Shown: in pieces, positions 56,459 through 63,932 of the stretch
Numbering within the stretch: position 1 is the stretch's first letter
Layout of the letters: each line of letters begins with the position of its first letter
Source of the DNA: Paenibacillus sp. MAEPY2
Lineage (GTDB): Bacteria; Bacillota; Bacilli; Paenibacillales; Paenibacillaceae
Length of the DNA: 64,000 nt
Direction: 5' to 3'
NCBI RefSeq assembly: GCF_000499205.1
Contig: NZ_AWUK01000013.1
Location: forward strand, 1-64,000
The notes under the pieces: model-generated
The model's input: the letters and a program-made list of their open reading frames with translations, nothing else
What the model was told of the DNA's origin: nothing
Databases searched by the model: none
Translations under genes and position numbers: made by a program

Positions 56459-57498
56459 ATGTTGCGTTCGAATCGAGAAAAACAACAGGCTTACGAATTT
56501 GTTTCCATTGAAGAACTGGTTCCTCAAGATCATCTGCTCCGTAAAGTGGATAAGTATATCGATTTTTCTTTCATCGACGAAAAGGTTCGTCAGGTTCTAC
56601 AAAACACCCGTGATTATGTGAATGAACTTAATGCTGCCGTAGAGGCCGACCGGAATGCACATGGAAAAAAGCGCTAAAACCTAGAGAGGACGTGATAGAG
56701 GAAAAGGAAATTAAAGTGAGCACAACAGATCCTGGACAGCGGTTATATGATACGTGATGGGAAGCCGGAAGGATTTTTCTACTTAGACCAGCGTACTGTG
56801 GATCTGAAATACAACATGATTACGGATGTACATGTGACCGCTGGAAATGTCCATGATTCTATACCGTATTTGTCACGTTTGGATCGTCAACAACAACGAT
56901 TTGGTTTTAAAGTAGAAGCCGTTGCTCTGGACTCGGGGTACTTGACTTCACCCATCTGCAAAGGGCTGCAAAGCCGAAATATTTTTGCCGTTATTGCTCA
57001 CCGAAGATTTCACCTGACCCAAGGTTTATTCCCCAAATGGAAGTTCATATATGATGCACAGCGCAATATTTATGTTTGTCCGGAAAAGCACGAATTACCG
57101 TATAGAACGACCAACCGCGAGGGATACCGACAGTACACCAGCATTGCAAGAACTGCCCGTTATTAAACGAATGCACACGATCTCGAAACCACCGAAAAGT
57201 GGTGACCCGTCATGTCTGGGAGGACAGTAAAGAGTGGGTGCGAGGCAACCGGCTCAGTCGATCCGGGAAGTATATCTACCGCAAACGAAAAGAGACGATT
57301 GAGCGAAGCTTCGCGGATGCTAAAGAGCTCCATGGGTTTCGCTATTGCCGTTTGTTCGGACTGCAAAACGTCAGGGAACAGGCCCTGATGACGGCAGCTG
57401 TGCAGAACATGAAGAAGATGGCGATCCACCTGGATCGCCTGGAAAAACGGGGGGTAATCTCCCCTATTTCCTTTTTAAACCGACCACTTAAAATATGA
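56459..57498 (+). pseudogene. IS1182-type transposase, copy 2, internally deleted
   Basis: Starts like copy 1 (MLRSNREKQQAYEFVSIEEL) but jumps from FSFIDEKVRQV to LQNTRDYVNELNAAV, losing about 115 residues. The same A AAA AAG then stop follows (56665-56677). One extra G near 56733 and a further lesion near 57150 break the rest, and the C-terminal part reads on to 57498. It cannot encode an active enzyme. Confidence 0.85.
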
Positions 57499-57567
57499 GA
57501 AACCCCGTACTTTGAAAAAAGTAGAGGGTTTCTCGACAATCTGAAGACCCCTTTCGGGGTCTTTCTA

Positions 57568-57813
57568 TTACTTCAGCGGATAGGTTTTCTTGCCGACCTT
57601 GAGTCGCTTTTTGGCAGACTCAGACGGTTTGATAAGGATTGCTCGATATGGTTCAATGACCATCGGCTCTCCGGTCTGAGGATTCTTGACATGCTTTGCG
57701 TCTTAGTCCTTGGGTTCGAGATTAAAGGAATTGATAAGATAGATTCTGCTACCTTGAACCAAGTTTTCGAGAATAGTATGTAGGGCCAATCTCGATATTA
57801 ACTGAAGGGTTTT
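57568..57813 (-). pseudogene. TF1/HU-like DNA-binding protein, degenerate
   Basis: The frame reads LALHTILENLVQGSRIYLIN, then SFNLEPKD, a TAA near 57704, and DAKHVKNPQTGEPMVIEPYR through IKPSESAKKRLKVGKK to the stop at 57568. NPQTGE with the following strand is the DNA-binding arm of HU proteins, and the SFNLEP/IKPSESAKK context is close to phage SPO1 TF1. The N-terminal helix has no intact start. A remnant, with one nonsense codon and a lost 5' end. Confidence 0.6.
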
Positions 57814-57824
57814 TCAGGCTACCC

Positions 57825-58117
57825 TTAATCTTCATATATCTCTGTTGTGGCGGGGAGTACCTGAAGCAACCCTGTGTCGCCGTGAGTACAGGTAGTACCC
57901 GTCTCAACCTGAATCATCGCTAGAATAGTATAAGGACTGACCCCGTAGGTCTTGCTGTGTTTTACAATAAGTACAGCAAACTTGTTAACGTTAGACTCGC
58001 CGGAAGAATGTCTAATCCCATCAAGTAAGGCGTATACTGCTTGCATGCGCTGTGTACAAGATTTTGATGGGCGGTCACGAACTCGTTGTTCGTCATGTCT
58101 CTTACGTTAGTTGTCAT
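57825..58117 (-). pseudogene. Lytic transglycosylase (SLT-like), frameshifted
   Basis: Core: YTILAMIQVETGTTCTHGD and GLLQVLPATTEIYED, with the catalytic glutamate in QVETG, as in SLT-type enzymes that cleave the glycan backbone. A better 5' end begins at ATG 58117 after GAAGGGAA (MTTNVRDMTNNEFVTAHQNL), but it is one base out of frame with the core near 58045. Short for an SLT domain; phage tail or virion muramidase remnant. Confidence 0.6.
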
Positions 58118-58359
58118 TAGACAATGTTCCCTTCAGCTTCAAGAACTTCCAACAGGGTCTCGTAAGAAGGCAGGTTGATTACTGTCTCTTCAATCCAGTG
58201 TTGGAACATATCGAACTTATCTTCAGAGACCAATTTCTCTTCAGTGATGGAACTCAGGAAAATACTCTTCCCGTTCGCTTGGAAGTGAATCTCCTTCGTG
58301 TGCTTCTCAGGAACTTCTTTAAGTAGCAAACCTGAGGCTATTCTGTGGTCAATGTTCAT
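58117..58359 (-). CDS. Hypothetical 80-residue protein
   Basis: Start ATG at 58359, 9 nt after GGGAGA. Mixed alpha/beta (KEIHFQANGKSIFLSSITEEK, read in part) with an acidic C-terminal helix. No recognised family. Its TAA overlaps the next start as TAATG. Confidence 0.65.
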   Translation of the reverse strand: MNIDHRIASGLLLKEVPEKHTKEIHFQANGKSIFLSSITEEKLVSEDKFDMFQHWIEETVINLPSYETLLEVLEAEGNIV

Positions 58360-58378
58360 CTGTATCACTCTCCCTTTA

Positions 58379-58418
58379 CTCTCAGTAGTAGAGTTATGTA
58401 GGGAGAAAGATGCGAAAG
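58379..58418 (-). promoter_or_regulatory. Repeated intergenic motif, copy 2
   Basis: CTCTCAGTAG - 6 nt - TATGTAGGG - AGATGCGAA (plus-strand sense), 20 nt before the gene at 58359 and directly after a terminator, as at 54748. Confidence 0.4.
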
Positions 58419-58440
58419 AAAAAGAGACCCGAAGGTCTCG
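58413..58440 (-). terminator. Terminator in the phage-like block
   Basis: Minus-strand GAGACC TTCG GGTCTC with TTTTTCTTT, 58 nt after the gene ending at 58498. Confidence 0.85.
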
Positions 58441-58497
58441 AATTTCTTACAATTCACCTCAATCATTGGAAGAGGATACTTTGGCGTAGTTGCGTAG

Positions 58498-58740
58498 CTA
58501 AATTAGGTCTAAACAGGCAAAACAGGAGTTAGCTTTTTTCCTGATAGCGTCGATATTTTCGTTCAATTTGATGTCCGAATTGTACAGGTCTCCGTAGCTT
58601 TCTTTCAGGGCATCCAGTTCCGCAGAGATAAGGCACTTGCCCTCCCCTTCAAGCACATTGGTATAATCCAGTCCCATATCAGAAACAGCCTTCCTGTTGT
58701 TCTGAAGAACTCCATAAACGTCCCTGAACTTAATTTTCAT
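58498..58740 (-). CDS. Hypothetical 80-residue protein
   Basis: Mostly helical, with two cysteines near the C-terminus (SCFACLDLI). AGGAGG lies 8 nt before the ATG. 4-nt overlap with the gene upstream. No known family. Confidence 0.65.
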   Translation of the reverse strand: MKIKFRDVYGVLQNNRKAVSDMGLDYTNVLEGEGKCLISAELDALKESYGDLYNSDIKLNENIDAIRKKANSCFACLDLI

Positions 58741-59030
58741 CGTCTTGTCCTCCTAATCGTGCTGAGACGGTTTGTGTAGTCTGCTGAGAAGCAGTCCTGA
58801 AGACACTGCTTGTTACCTTCAATAGAAGCCTGAAGCCCAGGGGTGGAAGATACGTTAGCGTCCATGATGCGTTCTAGCAATGATTCAAGCTGATTCTTGT
58901 TCCTGCGAATTACGTCTACCGTGGCGGGCGACACATGCCGCATGGCTTGCTCCATATTCCGGATAGCACTCTCAATCATCTCTACTTGCTCTACTACAAC
59001 TCCAAGAGTGTAAAAATAAGTCCTTTCCAT
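58737..59030 (-). CDS. Hypothetical 97-residue helical protein
   Basis: Predicted all-helical with heptad character (VVVEQVEMIESAIRNMEQAM). GGAGGG lies before the ATG. Coupled to the next gene. No known family. Confidence 0.65.
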   Translation of the reverse strand: MERTYFYTLGVVVEQVEMIESAIRNMEQAMRHVSPATVDVIRRNKNQLESLLERIMDANVSSTPGLQASIEGNKQCLQDCFSADYTNRLSTIRRTRR

Positions 59031-59071
59031 TTTATCCCTCCTAGTAATATGCGTTTAAAATGTCTTAGCAT

Positions 59072-59167
59072 TTAAAGATTTACTCCACCGTTAATAGATG
59101 ACTTCCATTTACCTTTTTGCCAAAACACGAAGTCATCTATAGAGTCAGTTTTTAAAACACCATTCAT
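59072..59167 (-). CDS. Small protein of 31 residues
   Basis: Reads MNGVLKTDSIDDFVFWQKGK and ends WKSSINGGVNL. Amino-acid pattern is protein-like, and it sits between two clear genes without overlap. A 12-bp perfect inverted repeat (59094-59105 with 59129-59140, ATAGATGACTTC) falls inside it, so an RNA element is an alternative. Ribosome binding site is weak (CAGGT). Confidence 0.4.
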   Translation of the reverse strand: MNGVLKTDSIDDFVFWQKGKWKSSINGGVNL

Positions 59168-59195
59168 GGCGTACCTGCATTTTTTTCTTATAGAT

Positions 59196-59378
59196 CTAGT
59201 CCTTCGAGCGACGAATCATCTTCTTTGCTTGCTTCTGAGCGGTACGACGGGTGGCTCGGTTATAAGCCATAAAGGGGATAGACTTGTCCAACTCCCCTGC
59301 TTTAATCAAAGAAGCCACATCAGATATCAACAGTGGGCTATTTCCCAGAATCATTGCGTTTTCGTTTTTGTCCATCAT
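59196..59378 (-). CDS. Hypothetical 60-residue basic protein
   Basis: Start at MMDKNENAMILGN, with AGAAGG upstream. The C-terminus is strongly basic (NRATRRTAQKQAKKMIRRSK). A similar 'NRATRR..KK' tail is common in small phage proteins. Function unknown. Confidence 0.6.
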   Translation of the reverse strand: MMDKNENAMILGNSPLLISDVASLIKAGELDKSIPFMAYNRATRRTAQKQAKKMIRRSKD

Positions 59379-59415
59379 CAGTTTTACCTTCTTTCGCTTG
59401 AGAGTCTTTGTACCT

Positions 59416-59600
59416 TTACTTCTTGCCGCCCTTCTCACGATAGAACATGCCACCCTTCCATGCGGGGCTATCCTCACCACGGAGCACAATAGGTACGAGT
59501 TTAATGACGTACAGGTGGATCTACTTTTCGTACTTTTTGTTTCTTCTGTCCGTTCTCGTTCACTTCATCGGTAGTCGTTCTCAACTTGTTTGTTGAGTCC
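59416..59600 (-). pseudogene. Degenerate coding remnant
   Basis: Protein-like pieces lie in different frames: DEVNENGQKKQKVRKVDPP, then after a shift VIKLVPIVLRGEDSPAWKGG and MFYREKGGKK to a TAA at 59416. At least one, perhaps two, frameshifts. The 59601-59685 stretch has no clear gene. Confidence 0.45.
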
Positions 59601-59685
59601 TTCAACCTTGGTCTATCCTTTTGACAATGGAATCACTTCTTAATGTATGGTGTGCAAACTCCTTAATTAAGAGGGACAGTGTAAC

Positions 59686-60183
59686 CTAGATGGAAGGAGC
59701 GAACTTAAAAATTTGGCAGATACAGTCGGGGTCATCGCATCCGTTAGCATTAGTGTTCCGATCAGGAAGGATCTCTTGGTGCTCATAGTACCCTTGAGCT
59801 ACGACCGTGATGATACGGTCTTCATCGTGCATACGTATGATGGCTGAATCTCCTGCTCCGATGAAGTGGAACTTACCTGCTTCTAGTTCTGCCTGTGCGG
59901 CAGAAACCAGACCATCCTGAATCTCTCCGTCGGTAAGTTGTCCGGCATTTCCGAAGTATTCAAAACCCTGCGGGAACAAAGGGACTGCGAAGGCTTCTTC
60001 TGACTTAAGCGTTTGTTGAGCTAAAGTGCTTTCTAATTCCTCGACACGTTTCGATAAGTCTTTATTTAACTTGACCGTCTCGTCATAGCGCGCGGCTTTT
60101 TGGATGATGGCAAGAAAGTCACCACCGTTCATGCTAGGCACTACAGGGAAACCGAAAGGCTTAAAGGAAATCTGTTTTGTCAT
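59686..60183 (-). CDS. Hypothetical 165-residue protein
   Basis: Start ATG at 60183, 7 nt after GGAGG. A short coiled coil at about 35-58 (LNKDLSKRVEELESTLAQ), then a globular part, and a Cys pair near the C-terminus (GCDDPDCICQIF) that may bind metal. No recognised family. Confidence 0.7.
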   Translation of the reverse strand: MTKQISFKPFGFPVVPSMNGGDFLAIIQKAARYDETVKLNKDLSKRVEELESTLAQQTLKSEEAFAVPLFPQGFEYFGNAGQLTDGEIQDGLVSAAQAELEAGKFHFIGAGDSAIIRMHDEDRIITVVAQGYYEHQEILPDRNTNANGCDDPDCICQIFKFAPSI

Positions 60184-60215
60184 TGTTGTTACCTCCGTTG
60201 TTTGTTTTACTGTCC

Positions 60216-60515
60216 CTATAGTGGTCGCTCCATACCAGTTGTTAGTTGCGATTGATTCTGTAACTTCGTCGTGCTCCGTTCCCATGACAACATTTTCGTA
60301 CTATGTTCGGTCAAAAGTAAAGCTAGTTTAGTGTTGCGGCTAAAGCATTCGACTTCGCCGTTAGTAATACGTGTGAAGCTGGCATTCGGACCCTCGGCTG
60401 CAGCTTTGTTCTTGTAAGAATCTCTCATTTCACCAAAGTATTTATCATTATATACTTTGTCACTTTCCCGTAGCTCAATATATTCGTCGCTCCTTAGCAC
60501 TAAGCATGTCCACAT
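60216..60515 (-). CDS. Hypothetical 99-residue protein
   Basis: Frame from 60515. AAGGAG lies inside it (near 60490) and suggests the true start may be a rare ATT about 14 codons in (IELRESDKVYNDK). Polar, mixed structure. No known family. Confidence 0.5.
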   Translation of the reverse strand: MWTCLVLRSDEYIELRESDKVYNDKYFGEMRDSYKNKAAAEGPNASFTRITNGEVECFSRNTKLALLLTEHSTKMLSWERSTTKLQNQSQLTTGMERPL

Positions 60516-60765
60516 CCGTCTTAGCAGAAACCCGCCCGTCTACTTCTACTAGAGTAGCTTCTGCCAATCAGGTGTTTCTCCCTTGTCTATCGATGACATG
60601 TCCATCACAAACCAGACCTCCCAGATAGTTAACGAACAACTACTAGAAGGCCTGAATATTAGCTATTATAGGCTTGGAACGTAGGTCATCAACGTGAGTA
60701 GCCGCAGAAAAGAGTAAGTCTCGATAGAAATTCGTGCGGGGGTAAAACTCAGCAAAGAAGTACAT
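60475..60765 (-). pseudogene. Phage gene with three in-frame stops
   Basis: From ATG 60763-60765 one frame reads MYFFAEFYPRTNFYRDLLFS, through HVDDLRSKPIIANIQAF, then TAG TAG (60640-60645). It goes on as LFVNYLGGLVCDGHVIDRQG, TGA (60568-60570), and LAEATLVEVDGRVSAKTDVD to a final TGA at 60475. The conceptual protein is coherent, so I read it as one decayed gene. No family assigned. Confidence 0.5.
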
Positions 60766-60809
60766 CAAAGAACCTTAGTGGGCAGGATTAGAACCTATCC
60801 AGGCTACTA

Positions 60810-61139
60810 TTAAATAGTTGTGTTATTGGTAGGCTCTGTTGCCTCCTCTTTCACTTCTTCCGCTTTTAATGTCCAGTATGCCACCTTTGTAAAGTGAACC
60901 CCTGATACCTCACCCAAGATGTTTTCTACGGCGAATACTTCACCTTCCTTTTGATACTTACGGAATATTTTCTTGTATTCATCCTGTACGTCTTTAGCCG
61001 CCTTGAGGATTATTTCCACAGGCTTGTCTACGCCATCCTCGATAATCTTACCTTTAAGCTTAGGGTCAATCTCGAACCAATCGACCCTCTTAACTTCACC
61101 ATTGTCAAGGAAAAAATCAGCTGTTATCTGAACCCTCAT
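60810..61139 (-). CDS. Hypothetical 109-residue protein
   Basis: Start ATG at 61139, 11 nt after GAGGG. Beta-strand N-terminus (RVQITADFFLDNGEVKRVDW), central helix, acidic tail. Overlaps the previous gene by 23 bp. Unknown family. Confidence 0.65.
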   Translation of the reverse strand: MRVQITADFFLDNGEVKRVDWFEIDPKLKGKIIEDGVDKPVEIILKAAKDVQDEYKKIFRKYQKEGEVFAVENILGEVSGVHFTKVAYWTLKAEEVKEEATEPTNNTTI

Positions 61140-61473
61140 TCTTAAAGTCACCCTCTTCGTCTATATACTGGTAGTCTTTAAAGTCTTTAATGTGAATCTC
61201 AATGCCCTCCATCCATTCACCTTGCTCGTTAAGCATCTGTTCGATCTCCATGAGTTTCTGAAGGTTGTACTTGCTAACCGGAGGAACGATAGATTCCTCG
61301 CCCTCGTCGTACCGAACCCACCACCTGCGGACAGTCTCGATAGTAAATGTCTGATTGATGAAGTTTCCGCAGTGACTGCACCACAGCACCAACGCCTTAT
61401 CACATTCCATCTCTTCAGGTGTAAAAGAAGAACGTGCCCCACAGTGGGGGCACTTGTTTAAGAATCCTATCAT
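61117..61473 (-). CDS. Zinc-ribbon-like hypothetical protein
   Basis: 118 residues. CPHC (residues 8-11) and CSHC (32-35) give a four-cysteine zinc ribbon at the N-terminus, followed by an acidic region. AGAGGTG precedes the ATG. Role unknown. Confidence 0.7.
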   Translation of the reverse strand: MIGFLNKCPHCGARSSFTPEEMECDKALVLWCSHCGNFINQTFTIETVRRWWVRYDEGEESIVPPVSKYNLQKLMEIEQMLNEQGEWMEGIEIHIKDFKDYQYIDEEGDFKNEGSDNS

Positions 61474-61561
61474 TTATGTCACCTCTCTATAATGGTCAGC
61501 GTATGATTAGCGGGAGTTACAAAGTCCTTTCTTCAGGTCTTCAAAACTAGTTTTAAACCTT

Positions 61562-61873
61562 TTACTTATTTGCGCTCTTGTCTGCTAAGCTGTGGGAAGG
61601 TTTAATGAAGGAAGCAAGCAATGCAATACCTGCAAAGATTTGCGGTAAAGCGGAAGCGGGAATTGTTGTGTGGAAAATAGCACTCAGCGTACCAGCCACG
61701 AATGAACCCGCAATGAGTTTTAACCCGAAGCCGATAACCCAACCTACCAAGAGAGCAAACAAAGTTTTAAGTAGAATAATACTAATAATAATTGCTAACG
61801 CTCCTGCAACTCCGACTGCTCCTGCCGCACCAATACCCAAACCTGCCAATAACGCTCCGACTACTTTTTTCAT
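61562..61873 (-). CDS. Small membrane protein (holin-like)
   Basis: 103 residues with three hydrophobic, glycine/alanine-rich segments (VVGALLAGLGIGAAGAVG, LAIIISIILLKTLFALL, and one near 70-88) and a basic tail. Size and helix count suit a holin, but this is only a topology argument. 4-nt overlap with the gene upstream. Confidence 0.6.
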   Translation of the reverse strand: MKKVVGALLAGLGIGAAGAVGVAGALAIIISIILLKTLFALLVGWVIGFGLKLIAGSFVAGTLSAIFHTTIPASALPQIFAGIALLASFIKPSHSLADKSANK

Positions 61874-62088
61874 TGTCGAATCTCTCCCTTAAAGTATTTG
61901 AAGTAGTCATGCTCATCACTTAATGGCTCGTACTTGATTCCGTTATCGGCGGGATATGGCTCAGTGTGAATTACTTTTAATTCCTGAATCTCTTTAGGTA
62001 TTCCATTAGGGTAAGCCGCACAGGTCATGTTCTCCCGTTCGTCCCTATTAAAGTGCTTGCAGAATATGCAAGGAATTGTAATATCCAT
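61870..62088 (-). CDS. Cysteine-rich 72-residue protein
   Basis: Start at MDITIPCIFCKHF, with GAGAGGGG upstream. CxxCKHF...CAAYPNGIPKEI resembles a small zinc-binding family seen in phages and Gram-positive genomes, with three cysteines plus a histidine as possible ligands. Unknown function. Confidence 0.6.
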   Translation of the reverse strand: MDITIPCIFCKHFNRDERENMTCAAYPNGIPKEIQELKVIHTEPYPADNGIKYEPLSDEHDYFKYFKGEIRQ

Positions 62089-62285
62089 TATAAAAATCCC
62101 CTCTCCATTGCTGCCAATTCCATCTCTTTCGTATACGTGACTGATTGAGTTTCTTCTATATAAAGGAGCTTCACTCAGGACAGGCAAGGCAACGTAAGAC
62201 GCTTTTAGGAAGTTTGCTCCCTCTTACAGAGATATAGTGCTCGTTATTAAAGAGATGATTTTATGAAACACATGTTGGCACATTG

Positions 62286-63404
62286 TTACCACCCCTCACA
62301 TTTGAATCCACCGTACTGCTCGTACCACTCCCATATCTTCGCATCAATAGGCACTCCGGTTATCTTGGCGGTGAATGTTTCAGGCATCATTTCAATAGGA
62401 AACCACTTGGTCGCATAATTACAAAGGTGGTTCGCAATATACGTCGATTCCGCATTGGTGAGGATTGTCTTCGCTCCGTAGTTGTCAGGGTCAAGGGCAG
62501 AGTACGTATAGAACTGTTGTGCTCCAATGTTGTGATAATGAAGCCAGTGCCCAATCTCATGAATGACCGTCCTCAGTTTATTAGGAGAAGACTTCTGTCC
62601 AGTATCGTATTCCATCTGAGCGATGACATCCGCGTTGGCGTAGTCATACGTCTTACTTACAACAACCTTTCCAGAGGAAGGGTCAAAGTATCCATTCGCA
62701 CCATTACCGTTCTCAATCTTAATTGTTAGCTTATGCTTCTGAATCATATCAGCGAAGCCGCCGCAGGTATTCAGGAGTAACGCCAATGCTTCGGTCACAT
62801 AGTTAGCGGCATCAATCTTCTTAGCGAAGTTTACTGACACTCCTAAGTTACTTGCCCACTTCTCAGCTTCAACAACGGAAGTAAACGGTTGCCACGTAAC
62901 AGGAAGCTGTATGCCACTTTCCGGTGCGTCCGGTGGTTGTTGGTCTTCGGCTGGCTCTTCGGGCGGGTCAGGGTAGTTACCTAAGTCAGTTGTTCCGGTG
63001 AGTACAAGGTTAACGTCAGGCTCAGTAAGGAAGTGGAACATCAACTCAAGGTTCTTTCCGTCTCCGTGTGGTGTGTGGTACTCGAACAGGAACTCTTTAC
63101 CTGCCACCACTGGATGCGCTACCTGTAAGTACAAGCCTTCCTCGTAGTTCTTGCAATGAATGTTCTTGGCGAGTACCTTTCCGTCCACAGTTAAATTCCA
63201 GTAGTCTTCGACGGTATTCATGTTCGTTCTGATGGATACCGCATAGAACTCAAGGTCATGGGACATTGTAAAGGTATCTTTGATCATCCTATCCCCGTTC
63301 GCCTTAGCAGGAACCGTGATTGCCCTGCCCACAAAATGAGGGTGAGGTTTGGTAGGGTAGTAGGGTGGGTCTAGTCGCCCACCGACAGCATAACGATCGA
63401 ACAC
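62286..63404 (-). CDS. Putative virion protein with a zincin metalloprotease domain
   Basis: 372 residues from GTG at 63404 (GAGGAGGG upstream; the start overlaps the previous stop). The N-terminal half (about 1-145) is beta-rich and structural. A Pro/Glu-rich linker (PDPPEEPAEDQQPPDAPES) follows. The C-terminal domain carries HEIGH at 282-286, with Glu319 as a candidate third zinc ligand. No signal peptide. It may be a tail-associated protease or wall-digesting enzyme; substrate unknown. Confidence 0.75.
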   Translation of the reverse strand: MFDRYAVGGRLDPPYYPTKPHPHFVGRAITVPAKANGDRMIKDTFTMSHDLEFYAVSIRTNMNTVEDYWNLTVDGKVLAKNIHCKNYEEGLYLQVAHPVVAGKEFLFEYHTPHGDGKNLELMFHFLTEPDVNLVLTGTTDLGNYPDPPEEPAEDQQPPDAPESGIQLPVTWQPFTSVVEAEKWASNLGVSVNFAKKIDAANYVTEALALLLNTCGGFADMIQKHKLTIKIENGNGANGYFDPSSGKVVVSKTYDYANADVIAQMEYDTGQKSSPNKLRTVIHEIGHWLHYHNIGAQQFYTYSALDPDNYGAKTILTNAESTYIANHLCNYATKWFPIEMMPETFTAKITGVPIDAKIWEWYEQYGGFKCEGW

Positions 63405-63823
63405 TACTGACCCTCCTCAGTCTTGGAATCCATTATCTCTGTAATCACCCTAAGACGGAACCCACAGGTTGCTTTGAGGTCCTGGAACTCTTCCATAAAT
63501 TTATCCTTGTGATGTTTTACAAGTGCCAAGCGCGTAAAAGCATCCTTGTTTTCACGGTATCTGGCCTTCTTTCCAGCAAGATGCTTACCCCTGTGTTCGT
63601 GGTATTGCTTAATCCCCCTTATTCTCTGGTCACAACAAGTGAATAGATGATTACTGCTACATATTTTTTGGAAGGTCTTACCGCTTTTCTTGCAAACAAA
63701 ATCCTGTTTTACTCTGGGTTTGTAAGGCGCAACGAAGGTCATACCCCCTATTTTTTTAAAGTCAGTTGTCAAGTTAGACCAATTAATAGTTGAAATTTTG
63801 GGTATCACTTTATCTACTCCCAT
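63404..63823 (-). CDS. Hypothetical 139-residue basic protein
   Basis: Histidine/lysine-rich with cysteines (FVCKKSGKTF, FTCCDQRIRG, HEHRGKHLAG) that could form a zinc-binding site. An internal start at MTFVAPYKP is possible. It directly precedes the metalloprotease-type gene. Confidence 0.55.
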   Translation of the reverse strand: MGVDKVIPKISTINWSNLTTDFKKIGGMTFVAPYKPRVKQDFVCKKSGKTFQKICSSNHLFTCCDQRIRGIKQYHEHRGKHLAGKKARYRENKDAFTRLALVKHHKDKFMEEFQDLKATCGFRLRVITEIMDSKTEEGQ

Positions 63824-63932
63824 CTGTCGGAGAAGTTTGTATAGCCAAGTACGGAGGGTGAAGATACCTTCTCTTTCCTATGGCTGGCTTTGTTCTCATA
63901 TCTTTACGAATTCCTATGTAATCTCTGAGCAT
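63810..63932 (-). CDS. Possible 40-residue protein
   Basis: Reads MLRDYIGIRKDMRTKPAIGK and on to a TAA overlapping the next start. Basic. GGAGA abuts the ATG, a poor spacing, so it may be the tail of a longer broken gene. Nothing else is visible from 63933 to the window edge. Confidence 0.3.
   Translation of the reverse strand: MLRDYIGIRKDMRTKPAIGKRRYLHPPYLAIQTSPTDGSR

Larger units (their letters stand above)
54815..57543 (+). mobile_element. Two tandem IS1182-type elements
   Basis: Both copies read plus, against all surrounding genes. Terminal sequence CTGTCGAGAAA (54820-54830) is inverted at the right end (TTTCTCGACA, 57528-57537) and at the junction (TTTCTCGACAG, 56362-56372). A 20-bp near-identical direct repeat, AAGACCCCTTTCNGGGTCTT, flanks the pair (54795-54814 and 57544-57563), which fits a long target duplication at a terminator. 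Confidence 0.82.

Noticed and set aside
53014..60645. Stop-codon reassignment in the element
   Set aside because: TAA, TAG and TGA all occur internally, alongside frameshifts, and intact neighbours use all stops normally. Decay explains it better.
60781..60812. tRNA-like 3' end on the minus strand (GGTTCTAATCC followed by CCCACTA)
   Set aside because: The T-loop has T where G is expected, the T stem does not pair fully, and no matching acceptor strand lies about 75 nt upstream.
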